Below are positions 52,107 through 62,882 of a DNA stretch of 64,000 nt, piece by piece (within the stretch, counting starts at the first letter, position 1; each line of letters starts with the position of its first letter). The DNA lies in assembly GCA_031769625.1 (NCBI GenBank), contig JAUIMM010000584.1:1-64000 (forward strand), written 5' to 3'. Source of the stretch: Taudactylus pleione (Eukaryota; Chordata; Amphibia; Anura; Myobatrachidae). The position numbers and the translations under genes are program-made. The notes beneath the pieces were generated by a model, which was not told the origin of the DNA, made no database searches, and worked only from the letters and a program-made list of their open reading frames with translations.

Positions 52107-53700
52107 AGAAACATTCCAATTCAATTATTGGATGCACCTGAGCAGCTCAGCAGTGCTCACCTGATCCTCTGCTCTAATGGGGATGGAGTGTCTCCTATTT
52201 AAACCAGTCCCTGTGAGCAACGTCTTCCTACCCAAGATAGTTGCAGGCTCCAGACTTAAGCTGGCCACACACTAGACCAACTTACATCCAACCATCCAAC
52301 TAGTTGATTGGTTGGAATGAAAATCTGGTAAGGTATGAAAGCAAATGACAATCAGCACTTTGCTCCCAAACACCGGAAAATGGACAAAAAACTGTTGTTT
52401 GAAAAAATTGTTTAGATCAAACATTTAACAAACTTGTCTGATGACCATTTTCATCTGTTTTCTGGCATTTAGGAGCAAATTGCTGATCATCATTTAATCC
52501 CATACCTTACCAGGTTTTCATTCCAACCAATCAACTAGTTGGATGGTTGGATGTAAGTTGGTCTAGTGTGTGGCCAGCTTTACGCCTGTAGCCTGTGATC
52601 GTATCCTCTGTAACTATCTGCTAATTTGTGGATTCTCACTATTTACCACCTGTGCTGAGTATCGTCACCTGCCAGCACCGCAGCTTCTATGCTGTATACA
52701 GACCTGCTTCTTCCACTCTGGTAGTAAACTAATTTGCTTACCGGTCTTCCACCTGCCGCTGTCTAGCGTTTACTATCAGTCTTCCACGGTGCATACAGAC
52801 CTGTCAGCGCACAGCGTTCACACTGCATACCGAACTACTCCAACCAGTTCAGCCAGTAAGAATACTACTTTCCATCTACCGCTGTGTTCCGTTACATCAG
52901 CACCGCAGCATCCACGTTGTATACGGACCTGCTCCAACCATACTGTCACCTACCAGCGAGACAGCTTCCACACTACATACCAACTTGTTACTCCTCAGTG
53001 CTGAGCTGGCAAGTTCAGTCACGGTCTTCATTCCATCATACCGCTGGGAAAGTGCATGCAAATTACTTATGCCGTTTACCATGCTCAGTGGTTGTCCAGG
53101 TTATACTATTGTGCTGACCTTGTACTGATTTCCCTGCACTATATGCTATAGTCTTGGGCTGGTACAGAGAAGAGTGCTGGTTCCAGGGCTAAGGTTCAGT
53201 GTCAGTATACGGTCTGTACGCTGAGGTGTCCGGCAAGCTGTTTTGCCTATCCTGACTCTCATTTTCCGAGTTCCTCACTGGTTGCAGAGCAGTACCAGTT
53301 ACAGCTTCCGCAAGTTATACTCTGTCTACATAGAACTCCAATTCCTGGCTTGAGTTCTGAATTCCTGTCTACCAGTATTATACTGTTCTGAGTTCCGGTG
53401 GTCACCCTTGTCCCTGGAGTATATTCCTGGTCTTACTGGCCTTCACAGGACATTAAACAAGGGGTTGCCCAGTGGACCTTGTCTGTTTACTCTGGTTCCA
53501 GTCCAGTATCCATGCATATCACAAGTCTGTGGTTCCTACATGGTCACTAGTGTACCTAAGCTCCTGTACATATCCATGAGCCAAAGTATCATCAAGCCAC
53601 CTCGTTACCTATGCACATCAGTCAGTTCTAAGGGTCCTGAGCCGGTTCTACATAATACCCAGACCGTGAGACTTTACTGATAAAGCCATAATCTGTCTCC
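52107..53700. other. uncharacterised segment, possibly LTR-type repeat
   Basis: A CT/CAG-rich stretch with TCCTATTTAAACCAGTCCCT (TATA-like) near 52193-52212 and many GTTCC, CTTCCAC and TACAGACCTG words. It is interrupted by the MITE at 52258-52579. Composition resembles the LTR or leader of an LTR retrotransposon, but no protein, primer site or boundary could be recognised. Confidence 0.25.
52258..52579. mobile_element. Harbinger-like hairpin MITE
   Basis: AGCTGGCCACACACTAGACC mirrors GGTCTAGTGTGTGGCCAGCT exactly, with TTA at 52255-52257 and 52580-52582. The arms extend about 75 bp (CAACTTACATCCAACCATCC and inverse). It is 322 bp and non-coding. Confidence 0.92.
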
Positions 53701-55284
53701 TTTCTATGTGTGTGTCACTGTGTATGCCTATATCACACGTTTATCTGAAACATGGGAGAGTTGGGGGCCCCACAATTTGATGGCAGTCCTGATGACACCT
53801 GCAACTATGGGGATACCCAAATGTGAATAAGGAGAATCGCCCGTTTCAAAGGATACAGCTTCCTAAAAGCCATTGGTGATTAACAGCCAATATCAACCTG
53901 CACTTATCTCCCCCAAACTAGCTGGAACACAGGTAGGAGCTGCCTTGATAGAAATAGGGGAGTTCCATCTTTTAATTAATGTAACTCATTAGTTATTCTT
54001 TGGTTACAACCAGACAATGACTGAAACAGTAAAAAACCCCACATAATTTGAAAGATGTGGGGAAATCCTAGAGCCTAAACTTTGTGTCAAATTAAAATAG
54101 AAATACCTTATTGGGCTACCATGTTATTCCTACACAGAGCAAAACCTTCAATCAAGTCAGCAAAAATCAGCCCAAATAAAAAAATAATGTATCATTTTCA
54201 AGTGCATAAATTTATTTCATGAAAACCTTCACATATAATTCTGCTATTTGCAATTTTGGAAAAGTTCATTGATAGCGAAGCAAGAACCACAAAGTATTTC
54301 TATTAATGGTAAAAAAACAAAAAAAACAAAAAACCATTTGTTTGCCTTTAGATAACTTTCTTGAAATTTCAATTACAAAATAAAATAAAATTTTGTGGAT
54401 ATTTTTGTTACATTTTATTTGAGGAGTTAGACAGAGCAAAAAAATGGTAGTGTCTGAAAATGCAATGTCTTCCAAAACACACACTGTAATATGAGTGGGT
54501 ATGGCATAAAAAAGTGATTCATGTTGGAATGTGACAAACAGAAATAGTGTTCACTCTAGATCCGGGGCCGGACCTAGAGAGAAGACACATCTGCGTGCAC
54601 CCAAGGACAGAGAATGGTGCGTGGACAATTAAAAGTGGGCATGTCTTAAGACGCATCCCCTTTTCGTCACTCTTGGGGGCATGCCAGTCACTTACAGACA
54701 TGCCGGGCTGCTCCAAAGCGCTGCTGTCAGTGTGAATGGATGCTGGGCGCATGAATTCATTCACCAGCCGTGACCGTTACACTACAGTTTTCCCCACCCG
54801 CGGTGGCACCCGCAGGCTGTTTCAGGGAGCACCACGCCGGAGGACAGGGTGCTTTTTGCCCTTTAGAAATAGGGCAGGGCACTGCACCCCACTAAAAAAG
54901 CCTAGCTGGAACGCTAACAAAGATAGAAAAATGAGCTCAGTCCAAGACTGATAAACCCACAGCAATGAAAGAATTAAACTTCATCACTGAGATGGTTCAA
55001 CTTTGTTGCTGTGATGGATTTCATTGAGCAGAAATAAACAGGAATATTTACAACATGAATTTCTCTGCAGAGTAGAAGTTATTCCTACTGTACATCTTTT
55101 ATAGAAAGTTATTACAGAAATGAATTAAGAACAGGCTGGTCCTATAAATTCTGTATATTTCCCTTTTCATACAGAGGATACAGGAGAAATGCTTAGAAGA
55201 GACCATGTGATGTAATATGTGGATGACATCACAAAGGCTCTGACAATAGGGATCTGTGATGCTATAAGATTCTTTGGAGACACA

Positions 55285-55346
55285 ATGTCTAGTGTCACTG
55301 GTGACAAAGGTGCAGACTCCTCAGCGCCATTAGTCTGTGTTAGTAG
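55285..55346 (+). CDS. candidate small gene B, exon 1
   Basis: ATG opens MSSVTGDKGADSSAPLVCVS plus two bases and the donor AG|GTAACA, the same length and phase as copy A. There are two amino-acid differences from A. GCTATAAGATTC precedes the ATG by about 27 bases. As in A, unspliced reading terminates immediately. Confidence 0.4.
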
Positions 55347-55885
55347 GTAACATTACTACTACAGCAGATACCTGAGAGTATTCTACAGAGTTTTCTTTCC
55401 TAATTTCTCCCATAGAAATTAGATATTTATTTTAATCCGTTTGAACATCTATAATCAGCTTCCTCACTGATCTCCCTCCAATTCATCCGATTCTTTAAAG
55501 TCATAAACGTCAGATTCGCTCCACTCAGCTTCTGCTCATCATCTATCATCACTTCTCTGCTCAATGAGGTTTGTAGTAGATGGGGTATGAAGGGAAGGAT
55601 GGGTCTTAGTTATAGACTGAGAAAAGCATGGGAGGCTAGAGCGAGGTCATTGTGCCCTGGGCAAATTATTAATGGGGCACAATATATCACTAAAAGCAAT
55701 GAATATTGATTAGAATATTTAGTAGTATAATGTATAGTTTGTAACGCACTATTATAGCAGAAGAATATGTTACATGATGTTGACCAAACTCAGGGGGGTT
55801 AGAAGGTGTGACAGTCTACCAGAGAATTCATAATTATTCTATGCAGTGTAGCAACATTAATAATGTTAATCTTCTTTATGTTTAG

Positions 55886-56060
55886 GAGAATAATGTATGC
55901 CAGTGTATTTACCATCTATATGGTGACCATGACAACCTACTTAATCAGACGATCTCTGCTGCCAAGTATGGACCGTCCAGTCTCTGCCACAGGTGATGCC
56001 TTAGTGGCGAGAATCAGGCAGAGAGAGGAATTGATGCAGATTCTAAGTGTAGTGTACTAA
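55886..56060 (+). CDS. candidate small gene B, exon 2
   Basis: The acceptor GTTTAG at 55880-55885 adds G (Arg) and continues RIMYASVFTIYMVTMTTYLI, then RRSLLPSMDRPVSATGDALV and ARIRQREELMQILSVVY, TAA. Total 78 codons, exactly as in copy A; AATAAA follows at 56326. Most substitutions against A change amino acids in the first third, while the last 40 residues are almost fixed. Confidence 0.4.
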
Positions 56061-57696
56061 GATGAAGACACAAACACAGAGAGGGAGAGAGGCTGCGGAT
56101 CTAATATCTCTGGAAAACACAACTGTGGAGGAGGGGACATAAGACAACAGAGGAACTTTGCCTGGGGAAGTGGACAGTCAGCATAGGAAATGCTTTGCAA
56201 TTGAATTGGAACAGATGAGAATTACTCTCTGACCATTTAATTCACCTTTTCTTTCATATATTCTCCAATTTATATTTCATATACATTTTTTAGATTTTCA
56301 TTCTTATTTAACAAATTGTACATTCAATAAATATTTGATTTTTAGTATTTATACTTACACTGTTTTATTGGCATACATTTAGAACACTCCTGTGATTTAT
56401 CAATTACTAAAAGGATAGCATCCGCCTAGTTGTGGCTTATCACTACTTGAATAACCTGTAGAAGATTATGCTTTGTTCAATACATACACACACAAATATA
56501 TTTTTCCCATTTTTGAGAATCAAACTCCTATAGAAATATGGGAAATCCCCAATAGGGACTATTTTATTAAGGCTAGGATCCCGGTCCTTTTTCACCACTG
56601 AGCGACATCAGATTAATAAATAAATATACCAATATGGGAGTACTCTGCAAGACTAAATTCTAGATCCACCCATCCATGTTGAAGTCACAATAAGCTATTT
56701 TCTATCTGGACTTACCTCTATATCTGTGTGCCAAAGGACAACACCTTTAGGACACAAACAGCGGTGTAATTACTATCTAATATAGGTCAATAGGTGGAGA
56801 AATAGATTTCCAGATCCATACTTGTTTAAGTCTGAATTTTTGGTTTTATTTCATCCAAATATCCAAGGACCAAATTCTAAGAACCCACCCTGCAACCACC
56901 TCTGGACAACGGTGTAAGATTGTCTATTGTGCAATAACTACGTGACCTAGATGAGTTAAAATAAACAGATTGTCTTTTGAAATTTCATAAACAGTACACA
57001 CTATGCATTCATTTATCCAAAATTCCGGTACCTCCTTGTAGAAAATGTGAAGGGGAAGAACAATTTCTAAATATATGCATTGAAAGATCTATACAGTGCT
57101 GGTTTCATACCTATATCTCTAGAATATCTCAATTAACTAGGTTGTGAAGACCATCGAATCCAGGTTGGAAATTTTTACCCTACAAACTTTCTTAGCTCAA
57201 GTCTACAAACAACTCTTGGAGGAACATTGCAGAAATTTGTAGCGCAAGACATCCGCCAGGCCTAAGCCTCATCCCAATGACATATATGATCTAGGTCGCC
57301 CAGTGCAGCATAAAAGCTATGGAGAGGAGGATATTGTGAGTGGGAGAAGCACTTCCCCCATGCATCATGGTTACCAGTGAGTGAGAGTGAAAGTGACTCT
57401 CTGCAGCAAGCAAGAGACTCCTGCCAGTGATGAGTCAGTAGCAGCTGTTATAAGGAGGGAGAAATGATGCCTATGTACAGTTTGCCTGTCATGAAAGTGT
57501 GTGAAGTGAAGCAAGAGAGCTCTTGCACAGTGACACCAAAATCACATCACTCTGTGAACTTCGGGATTGCATGAGACTCAGATTCAGGCAGATTAGAACC
57601 AAAGAAGTTATTTCGAAAAAAAGCCTTACACAATACAGACACAATAAGCAGCAACAGAGTTGGCTGAAATCCAGACCATATACTTAATGGCACTAA

Positions 57697-58073
57697 GGGC
57701 CTGATTCAGTGTTGTACGTAAACCCAACGGTGTGCGTACAACACTGTTTGTGAGAGACCTGTGCATGTGTAGGACCTGTACTGCACATGTGCAGGTCTCC
57801 CTCTGAGAGATCGTTCGCAGTTCCCCCAAGTCACAGCCTGATTGGACGGGGCTGGCCTCCGTTCCAGAAATGTGGAGGTCTTACCCTCGTTTTTTGAGTT
57901 ACGCAGATTGCCGGTGGTCTCGCAGAAGATTTCATGCTGCGCCTTAGGATGCAGCACTCAGATCTGCGATGCAGTCAGGAGGCGTCTATTTACTCCAGAC
58001 GCCTCTTGCTGCATTGGCATATTAGCTGTACGGTACTGCACAGCCGCATACCACATAACTCTGAACCAGGCCC
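57697..58073. mobile_element. MITE with GGGCCTGATTCA termini
   Basis: GGGCCTGATTCAGTGTTGTA at the left and ACTCTGAACCAGGCCC at the right. TAA precedes it (57694-57696) and GAA follows, an eroded duplication. The interior has CACATGTGCAGG-type hairpins and resembles the partial element near 1990-2185. Confidence 0.7.
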
Positions 58074-58447
58074 GAAGGTCTGAAATGCTGACAGGAGGAT
58101 TTTTTTTAAATAGGCTCAGGTGACCACAGTCCTGGGGAAGATGAACTTCTGTTCTGAGACTCATATATAAAATTACTTATTTAGTATCACCTCTGTAGTT
58201 ATCGAATATAACAGCTACGATTTCAACATCTAAAATTTGAGTCATCCAATCATCTTAAAGATTAGCTCAACTCATAACAAGTACTTTTATAATCTTGTTT
58301 CTTTAATAAATATATGTTTACCTTTCTCACCTTGAGACAGAGAAGACTTCCTGTCAAAATGCATGACATCAGTGCAGCCTGCTCAATCATGGGAGACAGA
58401 CTGAGCGCTGGCCTGTTAAGGATCTGAAGCTGTGCCAATGGAGCTTA
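58074..58447. other. no feature recognised
   Basis: AT-rich flank of the DIRS-like element. The end TGCCAATGGAGCTTA adjoins the element left edge. Nothing codes. Confidence 0.5.
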
Positions 58448-58790
58448 AAAACAGGATTTTGGTACTTACCGATAAATCCCTTTCTCCGATTCCACAGGGG
58501 ACACTGGAGTTCAAGACAGTGGGGTATAGACGGTGGTAGAGTAGAGCCTGGCACTTTAAATAATTTAGAAGTGTGACTGGCTCCTCCCCCTCTATGCCCC
58601 ATCAGCCCCAGTTTAAGAACTGAGCCCGAGAAGAGACGGAGGACAACAGGAAAACGAGGAGAAGGAGAAGACCACAGAACGGAACAAGACCGACTGAAGG
58701 AGAACAGAGGAAACCACTGCAGAGAATCATGCAGTCACACAACCATAGAAGGAACGAAACAACTGGCAGGTATGCAGCGCTGGGCGGGCG

Positions 58791-58907
58791 TCCAGTGTCC
58801 CCTGTGGAATCGGAGAAAGGGATTTATCGGTAAGTACCAAAATCCTGTTTTCTCCTTCATCCACTAGGGGACACTGGAGTTCAAGACAGTGGGGACGTCC
58901 CAAAGCC
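58791..58907 (-). repeat. internal complementary region of the second DIRS family
   Basis: 58791-58851 is the inverse of the left terminus. 58852-58907 (CTCCTTCATCCACTAGGGGA, CACTGGAGTTCAAGACAGTG) repeats the terminal-repeat core found at 58497-58530, paralleling the layout at 31365-31476. Confidence 0.85.
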
Positions 58908-61219
58908 AACCTCCTGGGTGGGAAGCGCTGAGAACATGCCAACCCTTTGGCCAACCGAACAGGGCCCGCCAAGAACCAGAGGTTCAACGGAAAGGCAAGA
59001 GCTGGAGGATCAAATGTCGTGAGCCAGGAGACAATCAGAACTCCCTGCGGAACAGACACAGAAATACCACAACTTACAGCGTAAATAGAATGGAATAAGC
59101 GGCTAGCGAGAAAACACCCTCAGGTGAGAAGCATCCTAACGCTGTAAGCTCAGCTGAAAACAGACCAAGCCGGACTGTTGGGAGCAGAGAACTCCAACCC
59201 GAATCCATATGAGAAGGGCAGTAACCCGAGAACAAAACTCGAGAAAACCGTACCAGATTCAGAAACAGAAAGCTGCAACAGTCGCAGATAGCAGAATACC
59301 AGCACTGTTGGACATAGTCATAAAGATACAAGTATAACGATACCAATCTACAGAAACAGAACTGATCCTGTCCACAGACTCCTAACAGAGTATGCAGAAA
59401 GGTAAAAGACAAGGCCGAACAGTCACCATGAACCATTCTCGAAGTCCAACTACTACAAAGTTGTAAACCAGCGGAAGGGAGAGACCATAGAAGTCTCCAA
59501 CGAGTGGAGATCACACTGGGAATGAGGCCGAGGCAGCTTTGAGAGGATTGAGATTACAATACCTGTCAGAGGGTCAGACAGCAGAACAACCCATTCTGAA
59601 AACAGAGTAGAAAACAGCGACTGAACACCTGCAGTCGAAAAGCAAATCACAGCCACAAACTTCAAAACCACACAGACAACTTCCAACATGATGGAAGTGC
59701 GTAGGCAGTACCAACCGCTGGCCTGAACATAGGGTGAACAACCAGGATACCCTAGTAGTTATAGAGCACGGATGCAACAGCCACGCAGGAAGCTACCAAT
59801 ATAGGGAAGCATTCCATACCACAAGGCTAGAGCACTAGGACAACCCTGAAGGTACCAGTCAGGTACCCGTCAATGTGATGAAAACATCCACAGAGACTGA
59901 ACAGGAAATCCACCAGGCCCCCTGCGTAGGACATATTGACTGTCACACTTTAATGTAAAGATGTGCACTAGACCCTCAAAGCGCTTCAGTCCATAATCCC
60001 AACAGAACTAGTAGAAGAGTGTCACTAATCTCAATGTTGAAACTATGCACCAGGGAAGCTCTAAAGTGTAGAGCCAACTGATTAAAAAAGCAGATGGCTG
60101 CTAGGACCGCAGCTAGGGTGCATAAGGGAGAAAGCGGCTATGCAATGACAGGTTGAGCATTAGTGGGGTAAGCCCGCTTACCTGTGAGCGGCCAAAAGCC
60201 CTCTGGATGCTATGTAGAATGTCACTGACCTTTTTCATCTCACAGCAACCTGCCCCGTCAGGTATAGGGAATAGCTTCAGTGGGCTAAGACCCAATGCTC
60301 TACAGCACGGACTTCAGTCTGGAGATGTTGCAGTAGAAAACACTGTATAAACTAGCAAAATGTTAGTGGAGGCAGGAAGGTCGTTCAACAGGACTCTATA
60401 CCTGAGCTTGTTATATTAGGGATGTGTATCCATATAGACATTATACCTATACCACAAAACGTTCTACTAGTTTAAGTATCAGTACATTAACACTTATAAT
60501 GGAGAAGTTTGTATTACGCCCATCAATCTAATAAAATCCAGGCCTGACCCTGCCTATATCGGCGGGGCCCTAGGCCTTCATGTAATTTAACAAATGAATC
60601 CCTGATTACAGAATAGAACCTGGATTCTCTATGTACAGATAGAATGTACCTAGGGGCCCTTTAGAGACTCATGTTATTGAGATATGTGACAAGACATTAA
60701 TATGGAGTACCGGAATCTATACTGAGAAGGGTACCTGTACATAGACAGAGTGCATTAGTTATCCCGAGAAAGGAAGGGACATATCTGTAGTGATAACCAA
60801 TAGGGTTAAAAACCAGGTTTTGCCAATTATTAGAAAATATGCATACAAGTAATGGGAATATATCAGTATATATACACCCGTACATATAGATAAACATAGT
60901 TGCATAAGAAGGCCATCTCTTTGAAAGAAAGAGTAGTGCCAACATAGCAAGTTAACTTGTCAGACTCCGGCATCGGGAGATCAGCATGCTATATTCTCAG
61001 TGTCTTTTAAGTTTGCTACCAAGTGCAAAGTTAAAATAATCATAGATCACCGTAAAGGGGGGCGCCATAGATAGGGACTAACAAGAAGGAACTATAACCC
61101 CAGAAGGATGGAAGTACATACCTTTATATACAAGAAGGCCCCAGTCATGTATAGGGTTCATAATATAAGCAATGTCTATCACTATGTAAGCTGCAGAACA
61201 TGACTCTAGTCTACAGAGC

Positions 61220-61262
61220 CACCATTTAATATATATATATATATATATACACACATGTATAC

Positions 61263-61292
<30 letters not shown>
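61220..61292. repeat. (TA)n/(CA)n microsatellite
   Basis: Alternating TATATA and ACACAC runs interrupted by ATGTATAC. A similar patch is at 62300-62365. Both lie inside the DIRS-like element interior. Confidence 0.9.
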
Positions 61293-61293
<1 letters not shown>

Positions 61294-61737
61294 GATAAGC
61301 TGACAGCTTTGGTAATCGCAGGCGGCTTCCCATCCGTGGAAATATAGGTACGTACACACACCCACATACAAATCCTTAGGGAGAGATGGTGTAAAGCGGA
61401 GTTATTGTACCAACTACTGGATGAGGAGAGTCCAGACTTCAATTGCAGAATCCTTCTTTTAATAAGCTAAGTACCAGACATAAAACTGATAACAGATCCT
61501 ACCTCTGCCTTATAAGGATAAGAAGCGATATATATATCTCCACATATGCATACCTACATACAAGATTAGTAGGTGCGATAATATTTAAATTTAGAACATG
61601 AGCAATACACGTATATGTTCTATAGCAGGGCTTAGTATAAATACATGTGGCTTACCTCAACGCAGGGAGACTGCTCAAGTGTTGCGTCTAGCCATCAGCC
61701 TGCTACGGTGTAATGGGCAGGATATTTTATCAGTGTG

Positions 61738-61815
61738 CTGTCCCAGACTGGTATCGAACCTGGGACCCTTCTATTACTGGAGTGCTCGTCTTAATCAGTT
61801 GAGCTATATATGTGT
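61738..61815 (-). repeat. tRNA-derived sequence (pseudo-tRNA or SINE head)
   Basis: On the minus strand TAGCTCAACTGATTAAGACG resembles a pol III A box and GGTTCGATACC is a perfect B box, followed by CAGTCTGGGAC. The acceptor and anticodon stems do not pair properly, so it is not called a functional tRNA. Confidence 0.5.
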
Positions 61816-62764
61816 GCAGAAGAGTAACAATCCACAAACTTAAGGGATTACTGTCCCCAAAAAGTGAGCTGTATTCTAACAGAGCCTTCCCAACATATTA
61901 AAAGGGAGACCTGTCCCTTGGGAAAAACCACAGCGCAATCCCCCAATCTAAACAGGGGATAAAGGCCTGCTGTTGTTATTAACACAGCTAAAGAAGTGGC
62001 CGTCCCGGCCTCTAATGCTGGGCCACAGGGATGGTAAGCCCAATATGGGATTCTCGTTCCTGAGAATGGATGATTCGGGAGGACCTGACCCAAGGCCTGC
62101 CCCCTCAGCCAACGCTGGGTTGAGACCCAACCCAATGGAGAGTTCTCCTCACCCACAGATATCGTTTCAATATTTTTGTATATGTGCTGCCAAAGCGTGC
62201 ACTGGAACATTGTCAACCTTGCGCAGTGTGCTAATTAACCTCTCTGGAATAAGGCTTGTCCATAGACCACCCGATTAGCAGAGTAGAAAAAAGGTATACA
62301 CATACATACACTATATATATATATATACACATACACACACATATATACATACATCCCTATATGGGATTATACACACACAACACGTACATTGTAGGCGCCG
62401 GGACACGGGGAGCGATCTGCAGAAGTGACAGAGATGACTCTTACATTGCGCTAGGGTAAAGTTATACCGCGCTGTGTTCGCAAAATGTCCATGCTAGCCT
62501 GGAAGAGTCCCGGCTAACATAAGCTGTCCCCTCAACAGAACCGCATAAAGCGGAGTCATAGTGCACCTGCTAAGCGGAAGGTTGAGGGAGGGGCAGCAAA
62601 AGGCTAGACATATCCATCAGAGCAGCAGGTGTTAGGGCAATGAGCTATACTGCTGTGGAGGGCGCCGAAGCGGCTTAAACACAAGAGCCCCGAAGTAGCT
62701 AGCGCCGGAGCTTATACATTAAAGCACCGCCTCAGCAGACTAACAGCTACGCTGTTATAAAACA

Positions 62765-62882
62765 CACGCAAGCACAGTGAGAATATACAAACTCCACACA
62801 GGGTCATAGTGGGAAACAAACCCATGACCTCAGTGCTGTGAGGCGGCAATGCTAACCATTACACAGTCTGTGCTGCCCTGTT
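62765..62882 (-). mobile_element. tRNA-derived SINE fragment
   Basis: The minus strand reads GGCAGCACAGACTGTGTAAT, GGTTAGCATTGCCGCCTCAC, AGCACTGAGGTCATGGGTTT, then GTGTGGAGTTTGTATATTCT. This is the familiar head and body of a widespread vertebrate tRNA-related SINE. The B box is slightly decayed (GGTTTGTTTCC). Confidence 0.75.

Larger units (their letters stand above)
53705..57545 (+). repeat. direct duplication, copy B
   Basis: This is the partner of 44270-47125 in the same orientation, about 10.1 kb away between equivalent ATG positions. It is longer because of insertions such as 54549-54905 and 56270-56410. It retains the candidate two-exon gene at 55285-56060. Confidence 0.85.

Noticed and set aside
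51684..52202. 172-codon plus-strand and 92-codon minus-strand frames
   Set aside because: Open because the 33-bp tandem unit is a multiple of three; the repeated peptide has no other support.
61738..61815. Functional tRNA gene on the minus strand
   Set aside because: A and B boxes are present, but the acceptor and anticodon stems do not pair, so it is a pseudo-tRNA or SINE head.
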